A DNA stretch of 10,435 nt from positions 1 to 10,435 of the forward strand of contig JAQGNA010000739.1 of assembly GCA_028292075.1 (NCBI GenBank), written 5' to 3'. Numbering within the stretch: the first letter of the stretch is position 1; the number at the start of each line of letters is the position of its first letter. Both the position numbers and the translations under genes were made by a program. Below the pieces are notes generated by a model. The model saw only the letters and a list, made by a program, of their open reading frames with translations, did no database searches and was not told where the DNA came from. Shown one piece after another: positions 1 through 6,981 of the stretch. This DNA is from Rhodoferax sp. GTDB taxonomy: Bacteria; Pseudomonadota; Gammaproteobacteria; Burkholderiales; Burkholderiaceae.

Positions 1-50
1 GGCTCAGCACGAACGGGGTGGGGCATTTCCGCACTCTCATAGCCCAGACC

Positions 51-117
51 GTTCGCACTGAGCTTGTCGAAGTGGCTGGGCACCAGGGCAGATGGCTTCG
101 ACAGGCTCAGCACGAAC
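51..117. repeat. Inverted-arm pair 1 of the BIME-like array
   Basis: Arm 51-72 and arm 96-117 pair over 22 positions with three mismatches or wobbles, around a 23-base loop. This is one complete head-to-head REP pair. Confidence 0.75.
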
Positions 118-153
118 GGGGTAGGGCATTTCCGCACTCTCATTGCCCAGAGC

Positions 154-220
154 GTTCGCACTGAGCTTGTCGAAGTGGCTGGGCACCGGGACAGAAGGCT
201 TCGACAGGCTCAGTACGAAC
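154..220. repeat. Inverted-arm pair 2 of the BIME-like array
   Basis: This is the second copy of the pair at 51-117, displaced by exactly 103 bases, with arms at 154-175 and 199-220. It is nearest to the operon's last stop codon and so is the copy most likely to form in the mRNA tail. Confidence 0.75.
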
Positions 221-314
221 GGGGTGGGGCCGGCAGAAGGCTTCGACAAGACCGGCACGAACCGGGTAGGGCCCGAACGGCGTCGAGGCGTTTCAACTCC
301 GGCGTCTGCTCTCA

Positions 315-1511
315 TTACTTCGCTGCAATCTGGCAGGCCGGGCTGATGGCCGGGTACACGTCGGCGCCCTTCAGCACCGACTTGACCTTGTAGTAATCCC
401 AAGGCATCTTGGATTCGGACGGCGACTTCACCTGCAGCAGCAGCATGTCGTGCACGAGCGCGCCGTCTTCCCGCAGCTTGCCGTGGCGGATCACCGCGTC
501 GTCGATGGTCATCTTGCGCAGCTGCGTCATCACCGCCTTGGCTTCGTCCGTGCCCGCGGCCTGCACGGCCTTCAGGTAGCTGAGCGTGGCCGAGTAGACA
601 CCGGCCTGCGCGGCGGTGGGCATGCGTTTCTGCTTTTCGAAGAACTTCTTCGACCAGGCGCGCGAACGTTCGTCGAAGTCCCAGTAGAAGGCTTCGCTCA
701 GGTACATGCCCTGGGCTTTTTCGAGGCCGATGCTGTGCACGTCGGAGATGTAGGTCAGCAGCGGGGCGACAACCTGCTTGCGCGTGATGCCGTATTCGTT
801 CGCCTGCTTGATCGCGTTCACCGTGTCGTTGCCCGCATTGGCCAGCGCGATCACGTCCGCACCCGATGACTGGGCCTTGAGCAGGAAGGATGAAAAATCA
901 CCACCGGGAAATGGATGGCGCGAACTGCCGACCACCTTGCCGCCGTCGGCGACGATGACTTCGGTGGCGTCCTTCTCCAGCGAGTGGCCGAAGGTGTAGT
1001 CGGCGGTGATGAAGTACCAGCTCTTCTTGCCCTCCTTGACCAGGGCGCGCGCGGTGGCGGCGGCCAGGGCGTAGGTGTTGGTGGTCCACTGCGCGGTCAA
1101 CGCATTGCACTTCTCGCCGAGGATGGCGGTGGCCAGGCCGGCAGAGGGCATCACGACGCGGTTCTTCTGCTTGGCGATTTCCATCACGGCGAGCGCGGTG
1201 GAGGCGGTGGGGAAGTCGGTCACCATGTCGACCTTGCCCTGGTCGAACCAGCCGCGCGCCAGGTTGGCGGCCACGTCGGGCTTGTTCTGATGGTCGGCGA
1301 AGACCAGTTCCACCGGCTTGCCCAGCACCTTGCCGCCCATCTCTTCGATGGCCAGCCGCGCCGCCGTCACCGAGCCCTGGCCCGACAGGTCGGAATAGAT
1401 GCCGGACAGGTCATTGAGCACGCCGATCTTGACGACGTCGTCGCTCACCTGCGCATGGGCGGCGATGGCGGCACAGGTGGCCAGCGCGACGGATAGTTTC
1501 TTGAAATGCAT
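315..1511 (-). CDS. ABC transporter periplasmic substrate-binding protein (Peripla_BP_6 / LivK-like), second of two
   Basis: The 398-residue protein is a predicted periplasmic binding component of an amino-acid or small-organic-acid ABC importer of the LivK type. Residues 1-20 form a signal peptide (MHFKK basic start, hydrophobic core, cleavage after AHA before QVSDD). The mature protein opens with VVKIGVLNDLSGIYSDLSGQG, the typical first strand and ligand loop of the family, and has the usual two-lobe length. GGAG lies about 8 bases before the ATG. It is the last gene of the operon, 41 bases after livF, and ends at TAA just before the repeat array. It differs clearly from the other binding protein in this operon (5817-6950), so it is not a recent duplicate. 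Its ligand cannot be read from sequence; similar proteins are often annotated only as branched-chain amino-acid binding. Confidence 0.9.
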   Translation of the reverse strand: MHFKKLSVALATCAAIAAHAQVSDDVVKIGVLNDLSGIYSDLSGQGSVTAARLAIEEMGGKVLGKPVELVFADHQNKPDVAANLARGWFDQGKVDMVTDFPTASTALAVMEIAKQKNRVVMPSAGLATAILGEKCNALTAQWTTNTYALAAATARALVKEGKKSWYFITADYTFGHSLEKDATEVIVADGGKVVGSSRHPFPGGDFSSFLLKAQSSGADVIALANAGNDTVNAIKQANEYGITRKQVVAPLLTYISDVHSIGLEKAQGMYLSEAFYWDFDERSRAWSKKFFEKQKRMPTAAQAGVYSATLSYLKAVQAAGTDEAKAVMTQLRKMTIDDAVIRHGKLREDGALVHDMLLLQVKSPSESKMPWDYYKVKSVLKGADVYPAISPACQIAAK

Positions 1512-1552
1512 GAAGGACTCCAGAGGTTGAAGGAATAGGGATAAACGAAAAT

Positions 1553-2260
1553 TCAGATGCCCAGAAGCGCGTCGAGCCGGCCTTGTTTCGCGGCGACTTC
1601 GGCGCTGTCGATCGTCTCCACCACACGTCCGTGTTCGATGACGTAATGCCGGTCCGCCAGGTGCTTGGCGAAGCGGAAGTTCTGCTCCACCAGCACCAGC
1701 GTGAAACCGCGCGCCTTGAGCTCGCGGATCACCTGGCCGAGCTTCTGCACGATGACCGGCGCCAGGCCTTCGGTGATCTCGTCCAGCAGCAGCAGGTTGG
1801 CGCCGGTGCGCAGGATGCGGGCCATGGCAAGCATCTGCTGTTCACCGCCCGAGAGCCGCGTGCCGGGGCTGTGCGCGCGTTCTTTCAGGTTCGGGAACAT
1901 CGTGTAGATCTGGTCGAGCGACATGCCGCCTTCGCCCACCTTGGGCAACAGCAGCAGGTTTTCTTCCGCCGTGAGCGAGGCATAGATGCCGCGTTCCTCG
2001 GGGCAGTAGCCCAGGCCGAGCCGCGCGATGCGGTGCGGCGGCATGGCGATGGTTTCCTTGCCGGCCACGGTGATGGAGCCGGTGCGCTTGCCCACCAGCC
2101 CGAGGATGGCGCGCAGCGTGGAAGTGCGGCCCGCGCCGTTGCGGCCCAGCAGGGTGACGCATTCGCCGGCCTTCACTTCCAGGTCGATGCCCTGCAGCAC
2201 ATGCGACTCGCCGTACCAGGCGTTCAGGTCCTTGATGGACAGCACGGTTTTCTCAGACAT
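1553..2260 (-). CDS. livF: ABC transporter ATP-binding protein, LivF type
   Basis: This 235-residue cytoplasmic ATPase belongs to a branched-chain-amino-acid-type importer and would pair with LivG on the membrane permeases. It shows a Walker A-like loop GRNGAGRTS (39-47), the signature LSGGEQQ (136-142), Walker B LLLLDE (156-161) and the LivF-typical EQN in the switch position (192-194). Length is normal. The Walker A lysine is replaced by arginine at residue 45 (codon CGC), which is odd for an ATPase that must hydrolyse ATP. Walker B is followed by ITEGLAP rather than the usual PSEGLAP. The start overlaps the livG end by 8 bases, with a strong purine-rich ribosome site (GAGGAGGAAGAG) inside the livG tail, so translation is probably coupled. 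I am sure of the family; the substrate is inferred only from the neighbours. Confidence 0.93.
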   Translation of the reverse strand: MSEKTVLSIKDLNAWYGESHVLQGIDLEVKAGECVTLLGRNGAGRTSTLRAILGLVGKRTGSITVAGKETIAMPPHRIARLGLGYCPEERGIYASLTAEENLLLLPKVGEGGMSLDQIYTMFPNLKERAHSPGTRLSGGEQQMLAMARILRTGANLLLLDEITEGLAPVIVQKLGQVIRELKARGFTLVLVEQNFRFAKHLADRHYVIEHGRVVETIDSAEVAAKQGRLDALLGI

Positions 2261-3017
2261 GCTCTTCCTCCTCGGTGCCCATGTAGGCTTCGCGCACGGC
2301 GGGGTCGACGCTGACCTGCGCGTACGGCCCCTCGGCCAGGATCTCGCCGCGCTGCAGCACGGTGATGGTGTCGCTGATGTCGGCCACCACCTTCATGTTG
2401 TGCTCGACCATCAGGATGGTGCGGTGGGCCGAGACCTGCTTGATCAGGTCCTTGATGCGGTCCACGTCCTCGTGGCCCATGCCCTGGGTCGGTTCGTCGA
2501 GCAGCAGCAGCTCGGGGTCGAGCGCCAGCGTGGTGGCGATCTCCAGCGTGCGCTTGCGGCCGTAGGGCAGGTCGCCGGCCAGCAGCTGCGATGCGTCGGC
2601 CAGGCCGACCTGTTCGAGCAGCGCCATGGCCACCGGGTCGAGCGTCTTCAGCGCGGCCACCGGCTGCCAGAAGCGGTAGTCGAGCCCGGCCTTGCGCTGC
2701 AGCGCGATCTTCACGTTCTCCAGCACGCTGAGCTGCGCGAACACGGCCGAGATCTGGAAGGACCGGACGATGCCACGGCGTGCGGTCTGCGCCGGCTTCT
2801 CTGCGGTGATGTCGATGCCGTTGAAGGCGATGCTGCCGGCGCTGGGCGTGTGGAACTTGGTCAGCAGGTTGAAGACGGTGGTCTTGCCGGCGCCATTCGG
2901 CCCGATCAGCGCATGGATGCTGCCGCGCCTGACCTGAAGGTCGACGTTGCGCACGGCGACGAAGCCGCGGAACGCCTTGGTCAGGCCCTTGGTCTTGAGG
3001 ATGATGTCAGCTGGCAT
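2253..3017 (-). CDS. livG: ABC transporter ATP-binding protein, LivG type
   Basis: This 254-residue cytoplasmic ATPase is the LivG partner of the downstream LivF. It has an intact Walker A GPNGAGKT (39-46, Lys45), a Q-loop in RSFQIS (Gln88), the signature LPYGRKR (150-156; the family usually has SYGQQR), Walker B LLLLDEP (170-176) and the switch histidine in MVEHNM (His206). The C-terminal acidic run EEEEH is encoded by the same purine-rich bases that serve as the livF ribosome site. The start lies inside the end of the upstream oxidoreductase gene (11-base overlap), which ties transport to the catabolic genes in one transcript. No LivH or LivM permease gene lies beside it, which is unusual for the family. 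The substrate is inferred from context. Confidence 0.95.
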   Translation of the reverse strand: MPADIILKTKGLTKAFRGFVAVRNVDLQVRRGSIHALIGPNGAGKTTVFNLLTKFHTPSAGSIAFNGIDITAEKPAQTARRGIVRSFQISAVFAQLSVLENVKIALQRKAGLDYRFWQPVAALKTLDPVAMALLEQVGLADASQLLAGDLPYGRKRTLEIATTLALDPELLLLDEPTQGMGHEDVDRIKDLIKQVSAHRTILMVEHNMKVVADISDTITVLQRGEILAEGPYAQVSVDPAVREAYMGTEEEEHV

Positions 3018-4398
3018 GCGGGGTGTCCAGGGTGGAGGAGGGGGATGAGGGAGGTGGGTGAGCGGCGCGATCCGCCTGCGGGGCGTCGGCCATGGCCGCC
3101 AGCGTCGCCAGGCGCACCGGCGACAGCGGCGGACGCGGCGCGGTGGGCGTCCAGCGGAACATGAAGGCCGTGGCCGTGCCGCAGATGCGGCCCTGGCACG
3201 GGCCCATGCCGCAGCGGGTGTGCAGCTTGGCGTCGGTCCAGCCGGTGCAGGACGCGAGCTCCGCGCGGGTCACGTCCTCGCAACGGCAGACGATGGTGTC
3301 CGGTGCGGCCAGGTCGCGCAGCCGGGCATCGAGGGCAAAGCGGCGTTGCAATGCGCTGGCGAAGCCGTCCCAGCGGGTGCCGGCCTGGCGCAGCGCGGCG
3401 GCGTCGCCACGGGTGCCCACGGCGGCATGGCCGGCGATGCCGCCCTGCACCAGGGCGCGGTCGCTGCCGCCGATGCCGGTGGCCTCCCCGGCGGCAAACA
3501 CGTCCGGCACGCTGGTGGCCTGCTGCGCGTCCACCACCACGGCCATGCCGGCCCCGCCGTCCAGCGGCCGCACGGCGCAGCCCAGGTGCCGGGCGAGTTC
3601 GGTGTTGGGCACGAGGCCGTAGGCGCAGGCCAGCCGGTCACAGGCGATGTCTTCGGTCGATGACGCGCCACGCCGCAGCCGCACCGAGGCGAGCCGGCCG
3701 TCGCCGACGGCGGCGAGCACATGGCTGCCGGTGCGGTAGGCGGCATCGACGAGCCCCACCGCCTGGAACGCCTTGCCGGGCCAGCGCGCGAGCTGGCTTG
3801 CGAAGCCGGCCACCTGCCGCAGCGGCGCCTGTTCGGCAATGCGCAGCAGCTTGGCCCCGGCCTTGCGGGCCGTGGCGGCCGCGGCCAGCAGCAGCGGTCC
3901 GCTGCCGGCGATGACGATGCGTTCGCCGGCCACCGGCAAGCCGGACTTGATGAGCGCCTGCAGCGCGCCGGCGCCGGTCACGCCGGGCAGCGTCCAGCCC
4001 GGGAAGGGCAGCAGCAGTTCGCGCGCGCCGGTGCAGAGAATGAGCTTCTGCCAGGCCATGCGCCAGCCGCGGTGCGCGTCTTCCAGCAGCAGCTCGCGGG
4101 GGCCGGTGGCGGCGATGACCCGGGTGCCGCTCGCCACACGGATGTTGGCGCAGCGGGCGATGGCGTTGCGGCGCTGCATGGCGGCCACCGGCAGTTCGAC
4201 CCCGGGGCCGTCGCGCCAGATCTGGCCGCCCGGCGCCGGGTTGTCGTCGACGATGACGATGCGGGCGCCGCTGGGGGCGGCGGCCAGCGCCGCGGCCAGG
4301 CCGGCCGGACCGGCCCCGATGATCAGCACGTCGCATTGTTCGACGGCGGCCGCCATGGGCGGTGGCATGCCGGCCGGGGTGTCGTCGGCCACCGTCAT
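3007..4398 (-). CDS. FAD/NAD(P)-binding oxidoreductase with BFD-like [2Fe-2S] domain (LhpE/F-, HcnB-, OoxA-type subunit)
   Basis: The predicted protein has 463 residues. An N-terminal FAD-binding Rossmann motif reads LIIGAGPAGLAAA, followed by VDDNPAPGGQIW; a second nucleotide-binding motif reads IVIAGSGPLLLAAA. An ATG(xn)GD-like stretch, PDVFAAGEATGIGG, closes the pyridine-nucleotide-disulfide-reductase-like fold. The C-terminal domain has CRC (Cys371, Cys373) and CGMGPCQGRIC (Cys396, Cys401), the BFD-type [2Fe-2S] pattern. Such proteins form one subunit of heteromeric amine dehydrogenases acting on D-hydroxyproline, glycine (HCN synthase) or opines, passing electrons from the FAD amine dehydrogenase towards the respiratory chain. 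The start at 4398 overlaps the previous stop as ATGA; the same frame stays open upstream to 4572, but only as read-through of the [2Fe-2S] gene. A Pro/Ser/Ala-rich tail of about 50 residues follows the cluster. Confidence 0.9.
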   Translation of the reverse strand: MTVADDTPAGMPPPMAAAVEQCDVLIIGAGPAGLAAALAAAPSGARIVIVDDNPAPGGQIWRDGPGVELPVAAMQRRNAIARCANIRVASGTRVIAATGPRELLLEDAHRGWRMAWQKLILCTGARELLLPFPGWTLPGVTGAGALQALIKSGLPVAGERIVIAGSGPLLLAAAATARKAGAKLLRIAEQAPLRQVAGFASQLARWPGKAFQAVGLVDAAYRTGSHVLAAVGDGRLASVRLRRGASSTEDIACDRLACAYGLVPNTELARHLGCAVRPLDGGAGMAVVVDAQQATSVPDVFAAGEATGIGGSDRALVQGGIAGHAAVGTRGDAAALRQAGTRWDGFASALQRRFALDARLRDLAAPDTIVCRCEDVTRAELASCTGWTDAKLHTRCGMGPCQGRICGTATAFMFRWTPTAPRPPLSPVRLATLAAMADAPQADRAAHPPPSSPSSTLDTPHAS

Positions 4399-4694
4399 GG
4401 CGCGGCCTCCACCACCATGCCGTCTTCGCAGGAGGTCTGGCAGGCGAGCCGGCGCCGGCCGTCGATCTGCACGCGGCATTCCTGGCACACGCCCATGCCG
4501 CAGAACGGTGCACGGGCTTCGCCGCGGACCGAGCGGCGTGCCATGCCGATGTGCGCTGCGTCGGCCAGGCACAGCGCGGCCGCGACCGAGGTGCCGGCGG
4601 CCACCGAGAGCGGTTGCCCGTTGACGCGCAGAGTGACGGTGGCGGTGGCGGTAGCAGGGGCGCTGGCGGCGGTGCTGCGGGTGCTGTTGTTCAT
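4395..4694 (-). CDS. Small [2Fe-2S] ferredoxin-like subunit (HcnA/LhpE-F-type)
   Basis: This 99-residue protein has the Fer2_4 cysteine arrangement CX4CX2CX11C: Cys65, Cys70, Cys73 and Cys85 in PFCGMGVCQECRVQ...RRLACQT. The fold starts at about residue 19 (VTLRVNGQPLSVAAGTSVAAAL). The first 18 residues are a Ser/Thr/Ala-rich extension of no known role. It is the electron-transfer gamma-type subunit of a heterotrimeric amine dehydrogenase. Its start overlaps the previous gene's stop as ATGA (4691-4694) and its stop overlaps the next start the same way (4395-4398), which is strong evidence for fixed-ratio translation of a three-subunit complex. Two further cysteines, Cys42 and Cys89, are not part of the motif. 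Which Lhp or Hcn letter it matches I cannot tell without alignment. Confidence 0.92.
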   Translation of the reverse strand: MNNSTRSTAASAPATATATVTLRVNGQPLSVAAGTSVAAALCLADAAHIGMARRSVRGEARAPFCGMGVCQECRVQIDGRRRLACQTSCEDGMVVEAAP

Positions 4695-5797
4695 GCGGTG
4701 ACGGCCTGCGGAAAGCGGCTGGCCTCGTAGGGCGTGGGGTCGAAGGGCGGGGCGGTGCCGGTCATGCAGGCCGCCAGCAGCTGCGCCGTGCCCGTGGCGG
4801 TGGTCACGCCCAGGCCTTCATGGCCTACCGCCAGCCACAGGCCTTCGCGCCAGGGGTGCGGGCCGACGAGGGGTAGGCTGTCGGGCGTGGCGGCGCGCAG
4901 GCCGGTCCAGGTGCGCACGGCGTTCAGGTCGCCGAGCGACGGGATGTAGGCCATGGCACGCCGCAGCATTTGCGCGACCATGGCAGGTTCGACCGCCATG
5001 TCGGTGGTGTCGAACTGGCGCGACGAGCCCACCAGCAGCTGGCCGGTGGGCCGCGGCTGCAGGTTGAACGCGACCGAGGGGCCGACGCTGTGGTGGGCGG
5101 TGGTCACATAGCCCAGTTCGACCAGTTGGTGGTGCACCGTGCCGGGATAGCGGTCGGTGATCAGCAGGTGGCCCTTCTTGGGGCGGATGGGCAGTTCGGG
5201 GCAGAGTGTGGTGGCCTGGATGCCGTTGGCCAGCACGATCTGCGGCGCGTGCCGCTGGCTGCCGTCTGCGAGCGTGGCCGTGCCGGCGTCCAGCGCCACC
5301 ACCTCGCCATGCGCGATGGCGATGCGGGCGCCGCCGTCGGCCAGCAGCCAGCGGGCGGCATTCGGGGCGTAGAGGATGCCGTCGCCGGACACCTGCAGCG
5401 CGCCGGCCAGGCTGGCGCGCAAGGCGGGCTCGGCCCGGGCCAGTGCCTGTGCGGTCAGCAGCCGGCAGTCGATGCCGAACCTCGACAGGCGCGCGTGCTT
5501 GTTCTCGGCCTCGTCCATCTCGGCGGCGTCGGCGGCGATCCACAGGGTGCCGCAGCCGCTGAAGGCGCAGTCCGCCGGCATGCGTGGCACCAGCTCGCGC
5601 CACAGCGCGAGCGAATGCCGGCTCAGGTCAAGTTCGGCCTGGTTGTCGTCCATCACCACCAGATGACCCATGCCGGCCCCGGTAGCCCCGCCGAGGCCGG
5701 CATCGAGCACCAGCACCCGGCGGCCGGCCCGGGCCAGCGCATGGGCACAGGCCGCGCCGACGATGCCGGCGCCGATGACGATCACGTCGGCTTGCAT
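4691..5797 (-). CDS. FAD-dependent D-amino-acid/amine dehydrogenase (DadA/DAO family; probable D-hydroxyproline dehydrogenase catalytic subunit, LhpB-like)
   Basis: The 368-residue protein carries the DAO-family FAD fingerprint VIVIGAGIVGAACAHALARAG at the N-terminus and the C-terminal FAD-contact segment VGHEGLGVTTATGTAQLL. The segment GAGMGHLVVMDDNQAELDL is, to my recollection, characteristic of the hydroxyproline-dehydrogenase-like branch; this needs alignment. It would oxidise the C-N bond of a cyclic or D-amino acid and hand electrons to the two iron-sulfur partners encoded next. It starts 19 bases after the preceding binding-protein gene, with a modest AGGA site, and ends in an ATGA overlap. 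No signal peptide is visible, so the complex is probably on the inner face of the membrane or in the cytoplasm. Alternatives are the glycine-oxidising HcnC and opine oxidase B subunits; the adjacent DapA-family gene makes hydroxyproline the better guess. Confidence 0.88.
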   Translation of the reverse strand: MQADVIVIGAGIVGAACAHALARAGRRVLVLDAGLGGATGAGMGHLVVMDDNQAELDLSRHSLALWRELVPRMPADCAFSGCGTLWIAADAAEMDEAENKHARLSRFGIDCRLLTAQALARAEPALRASLAGALQVSGDGILYAPNAARWLLADGGARIAIAHGEVVALDAGTATLADGSQRHAPQIVLANGIQATTLCPELPIRPKKGHLLITDRYPGTVHHQLVELGYVTTAHHSVGPSVAFNLQPRPTGQLLVGSSRQFDTTDMAVEPAMVAQMLRRAMAYIPSLGDLNAVRTWTGLRAATPDSLPLVGPHPWREGLWLAVGHEGLGVTTATGTAQLLAACMTGTAPPFDPTPYEASRFPQAVTA

Positions 5798-5816
5798 GGG
5801 CTGGCGGTTTCCTGGC

Positions 5817-6950
5817 TCAGTAGCTCGCTAGGGCCGTGGGCACGGCGTTCCTGAACGTGAACACGGTGATCGGCGCCTGCGTCATGTTGCCCTTTTCGTC
5901 ATAGGTGTAGGTGCCGGCCACGCCCTTGTAGTTGGCCTTGTACATCTCCGCGCCGACCTTGTTGGGGTCGATCGAGTTCGCCTTCTGCATCGACTCGCCG
6001 ATCAGCATGGTCTGGTCGTAGAACGAAGCGCCGTAGGCATCGGTGTCGAGCTTGAAGCGCGCCTTGTACTTGGCCTTGAAGGCCGGGCCGCCAGCGGCTT
6101 TCTCGAGCATCGAGCCGCCCTGCGCGCAGAACACGGTGTCGTTCACCGCGTCGCCGCCAAGCTTGCCCATTTCGGGGCTGCACAGCGTGTCGCCGCCGAG
6201 CAGCTTGGCGGTCAGGCCCAGCTGTTTCATCTGGCGTGTCATCGGCGCTGCCTGTGGTGCGTAGCCACCGAAGAAGATGGCTTCGGGCTGCTTGCCCTTG
6301 AGGCTGGTGAGGATCGACAGGAAGTCGACCGCCTTGTCGGTGGTGAATTCCTGGCCGACCACGGTCAGGCCCTGCTTCTTGGCTTCCTTGGTGAACTCGT
6401 CGGCCACGCCCTGGCCGAAGGCGGTGCGGTCGTCGATCACGGCGACCTTGCTCACCTTCAGCACCTTGGCCGCGTAGATGGCCATGTTGGAGCCGATCTG
6501 CGTGTCGCTGGCGATGATGCGAAACAGGTTCTTGTAGCCGCCTTCGGTCACCTTGGGGTTGGTGCCGACGGTGGACAACATCGCGCCCCCGCCGCTGTAG
6601 ACGCGCGATGCCGGAATGGCCACGCCGGAGCAGTAGGGGCCCATCACGTACTTCACGCCGCCGTCGACCAGCTTCTGCGCCACGTTGACGCCCGATTTCG
6701 CGTCGCACTGGTCGTCTTCCGACTGCAGTTCGAATTTCAGCGTCTTGCCGCCGACCACGATCTTCTTCGCGTTGAGTTCCTCGATGGCGAGTCGCACGCC
6801 GTTTTCATTGTCCTTGCCCGCGAAGGCGTTGGGGCCCGACAGCGGGCCGGTCTGGCCGATGGTGACGACCTGCTCCTGGGCAGCGGCCTGGGTGGCCATG
6901 GCCAGCACGGCGAGGCCGAGGGCGGAAAGAAAAGGGGTGCGAACGTTCAT
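5817..6950 (-). CDS. Branched-chain-amino-acid-type ABC transporter substrate-binding protein (LivK-like), first of two
   Basis: The predicted precursor has 377 residues. I place the start at 6950 because MNVRTPFLSALGLAVLAMA begins a good signal peptide (cleavage after TQAAA, before QEQV) and an AGGAG site lies 5-9 bases upstream. A longer start at 6989 would add 13 residues ahead of the signal and run into the dapA-like stop. The mature protein opens with VVTIGQTGPLSGPNAFAGKDNENGVRLAIEELN, typical of Peripla_BP_6 binding proteins. Two close cysteines (DDQCDAKSG and GPYCSGVAI) and a later pair (DTLCSPEMG, TVFCAQGG) could form disulfides in the periplasm. It lies 31 bases after the dapA-like gene and directly before the dehydrogenase, so it probably binds that enzyme's substrate, perhaps hydroxyproline. 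The ligand is inference. Confidence 0.92.
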   Translation of the reverse strand: MNVRTPFLSALGLAVLAMATQAAAQEQVVTIGQTGPLSGPNAFAGKDNENGVRLAIEELNAKKIVVGGKTLKFELQSEDDQCDAKSGVNVAQKLVDGGVKYVMGPYCSGVAIPASRVYSGGGAMLSTVGTNPKVTEGGYKNLFRIIASDTQIGSNMAIYAAKVLKVSKVAVIDDRTAFGQGVADEFTKEAKKQGLTVVGQEFTTDKAVDFLSILTSLKGKQPEAIFFGGYAPQAAPMTRQMKQLGLTAKLLGGDTLCSPEMGKLGGDAVNDTVFCAQGGSMLEKAAGGPAFKAKYKARFKLDTDAYGASFYDQTMLIGESMQKANSIDPNKVGAEMYKANYKGVAGTYTYDEKGNMTQAPITVFTFRNAVPTALASY

Positions 6951-6981
6951 CAATGTCTCCTGGTGGTGTGAAAAGAAAGAA

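Larger units (their letters stand above)
1..270. repeat. REP/BIME-like tandem repeat, 103-bp period
   Basis: Two full units (1-103 and 104-206) and the start of a third (207 to about 229) repeat with a constant 103-bp offset and few changes. Each unit contains an inverted arm starting GTTCGCACTGAGC (51-72 and 154-175) and a forward arm starting CTTCGACAGGCTCAG (96-117 and 199-220). The arms are reverse complements over 22 bases with three mismatches, separated by 23 bases, so each pair could fold as a long hairpin. A partial forward arm opens the window (1-17) and a degenerate one lies at 241-265. This motif style (TTCGACAGGCTCAG / CTGAGCTTGTCGAA) is familiar from dispersed palindromic elements in proteobacterial genomes. 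The array begins about 45-85 bases past the stop of the last operon gene, where it could stabilise or end the transcript. It probably continues left of the window. Confidence 0.85.

Noticed and set aside
1..265. Possible CRISPR array from the regular repeats at the left edge
   Set aside because: The repeated unit is 103 bp including its spacers, the units are nearly identical throughout, and the arms alternate in orientation. CRISPR spacers would differ from one another.
2028..3164. Plus-strand open frame of 378 codons across livF and livG
   Set aside because: It lies opposite two clear ABC ATPases with intact motifs, and its own translation has no family features.
4399..4572. Upstream in-frame extension of the FAD/NAD subunit to 4572
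   Set aside because: The added residues are Arg/Pro-rich and lie wholly within the [2Fe-2S] gene. The ATGA junction at 4395-4398 gives a normal start just before the Rossmann motif.
3007..5797. Hydrogen cyanide synthase hcnABC
   Set aside because: The subunit types match, but cyanide synthase operons do not carry a DapA-family lyase and amino-acid import genes. A catabolic dehydrogenase fits the context better, though glycine as substrate is not excluded.
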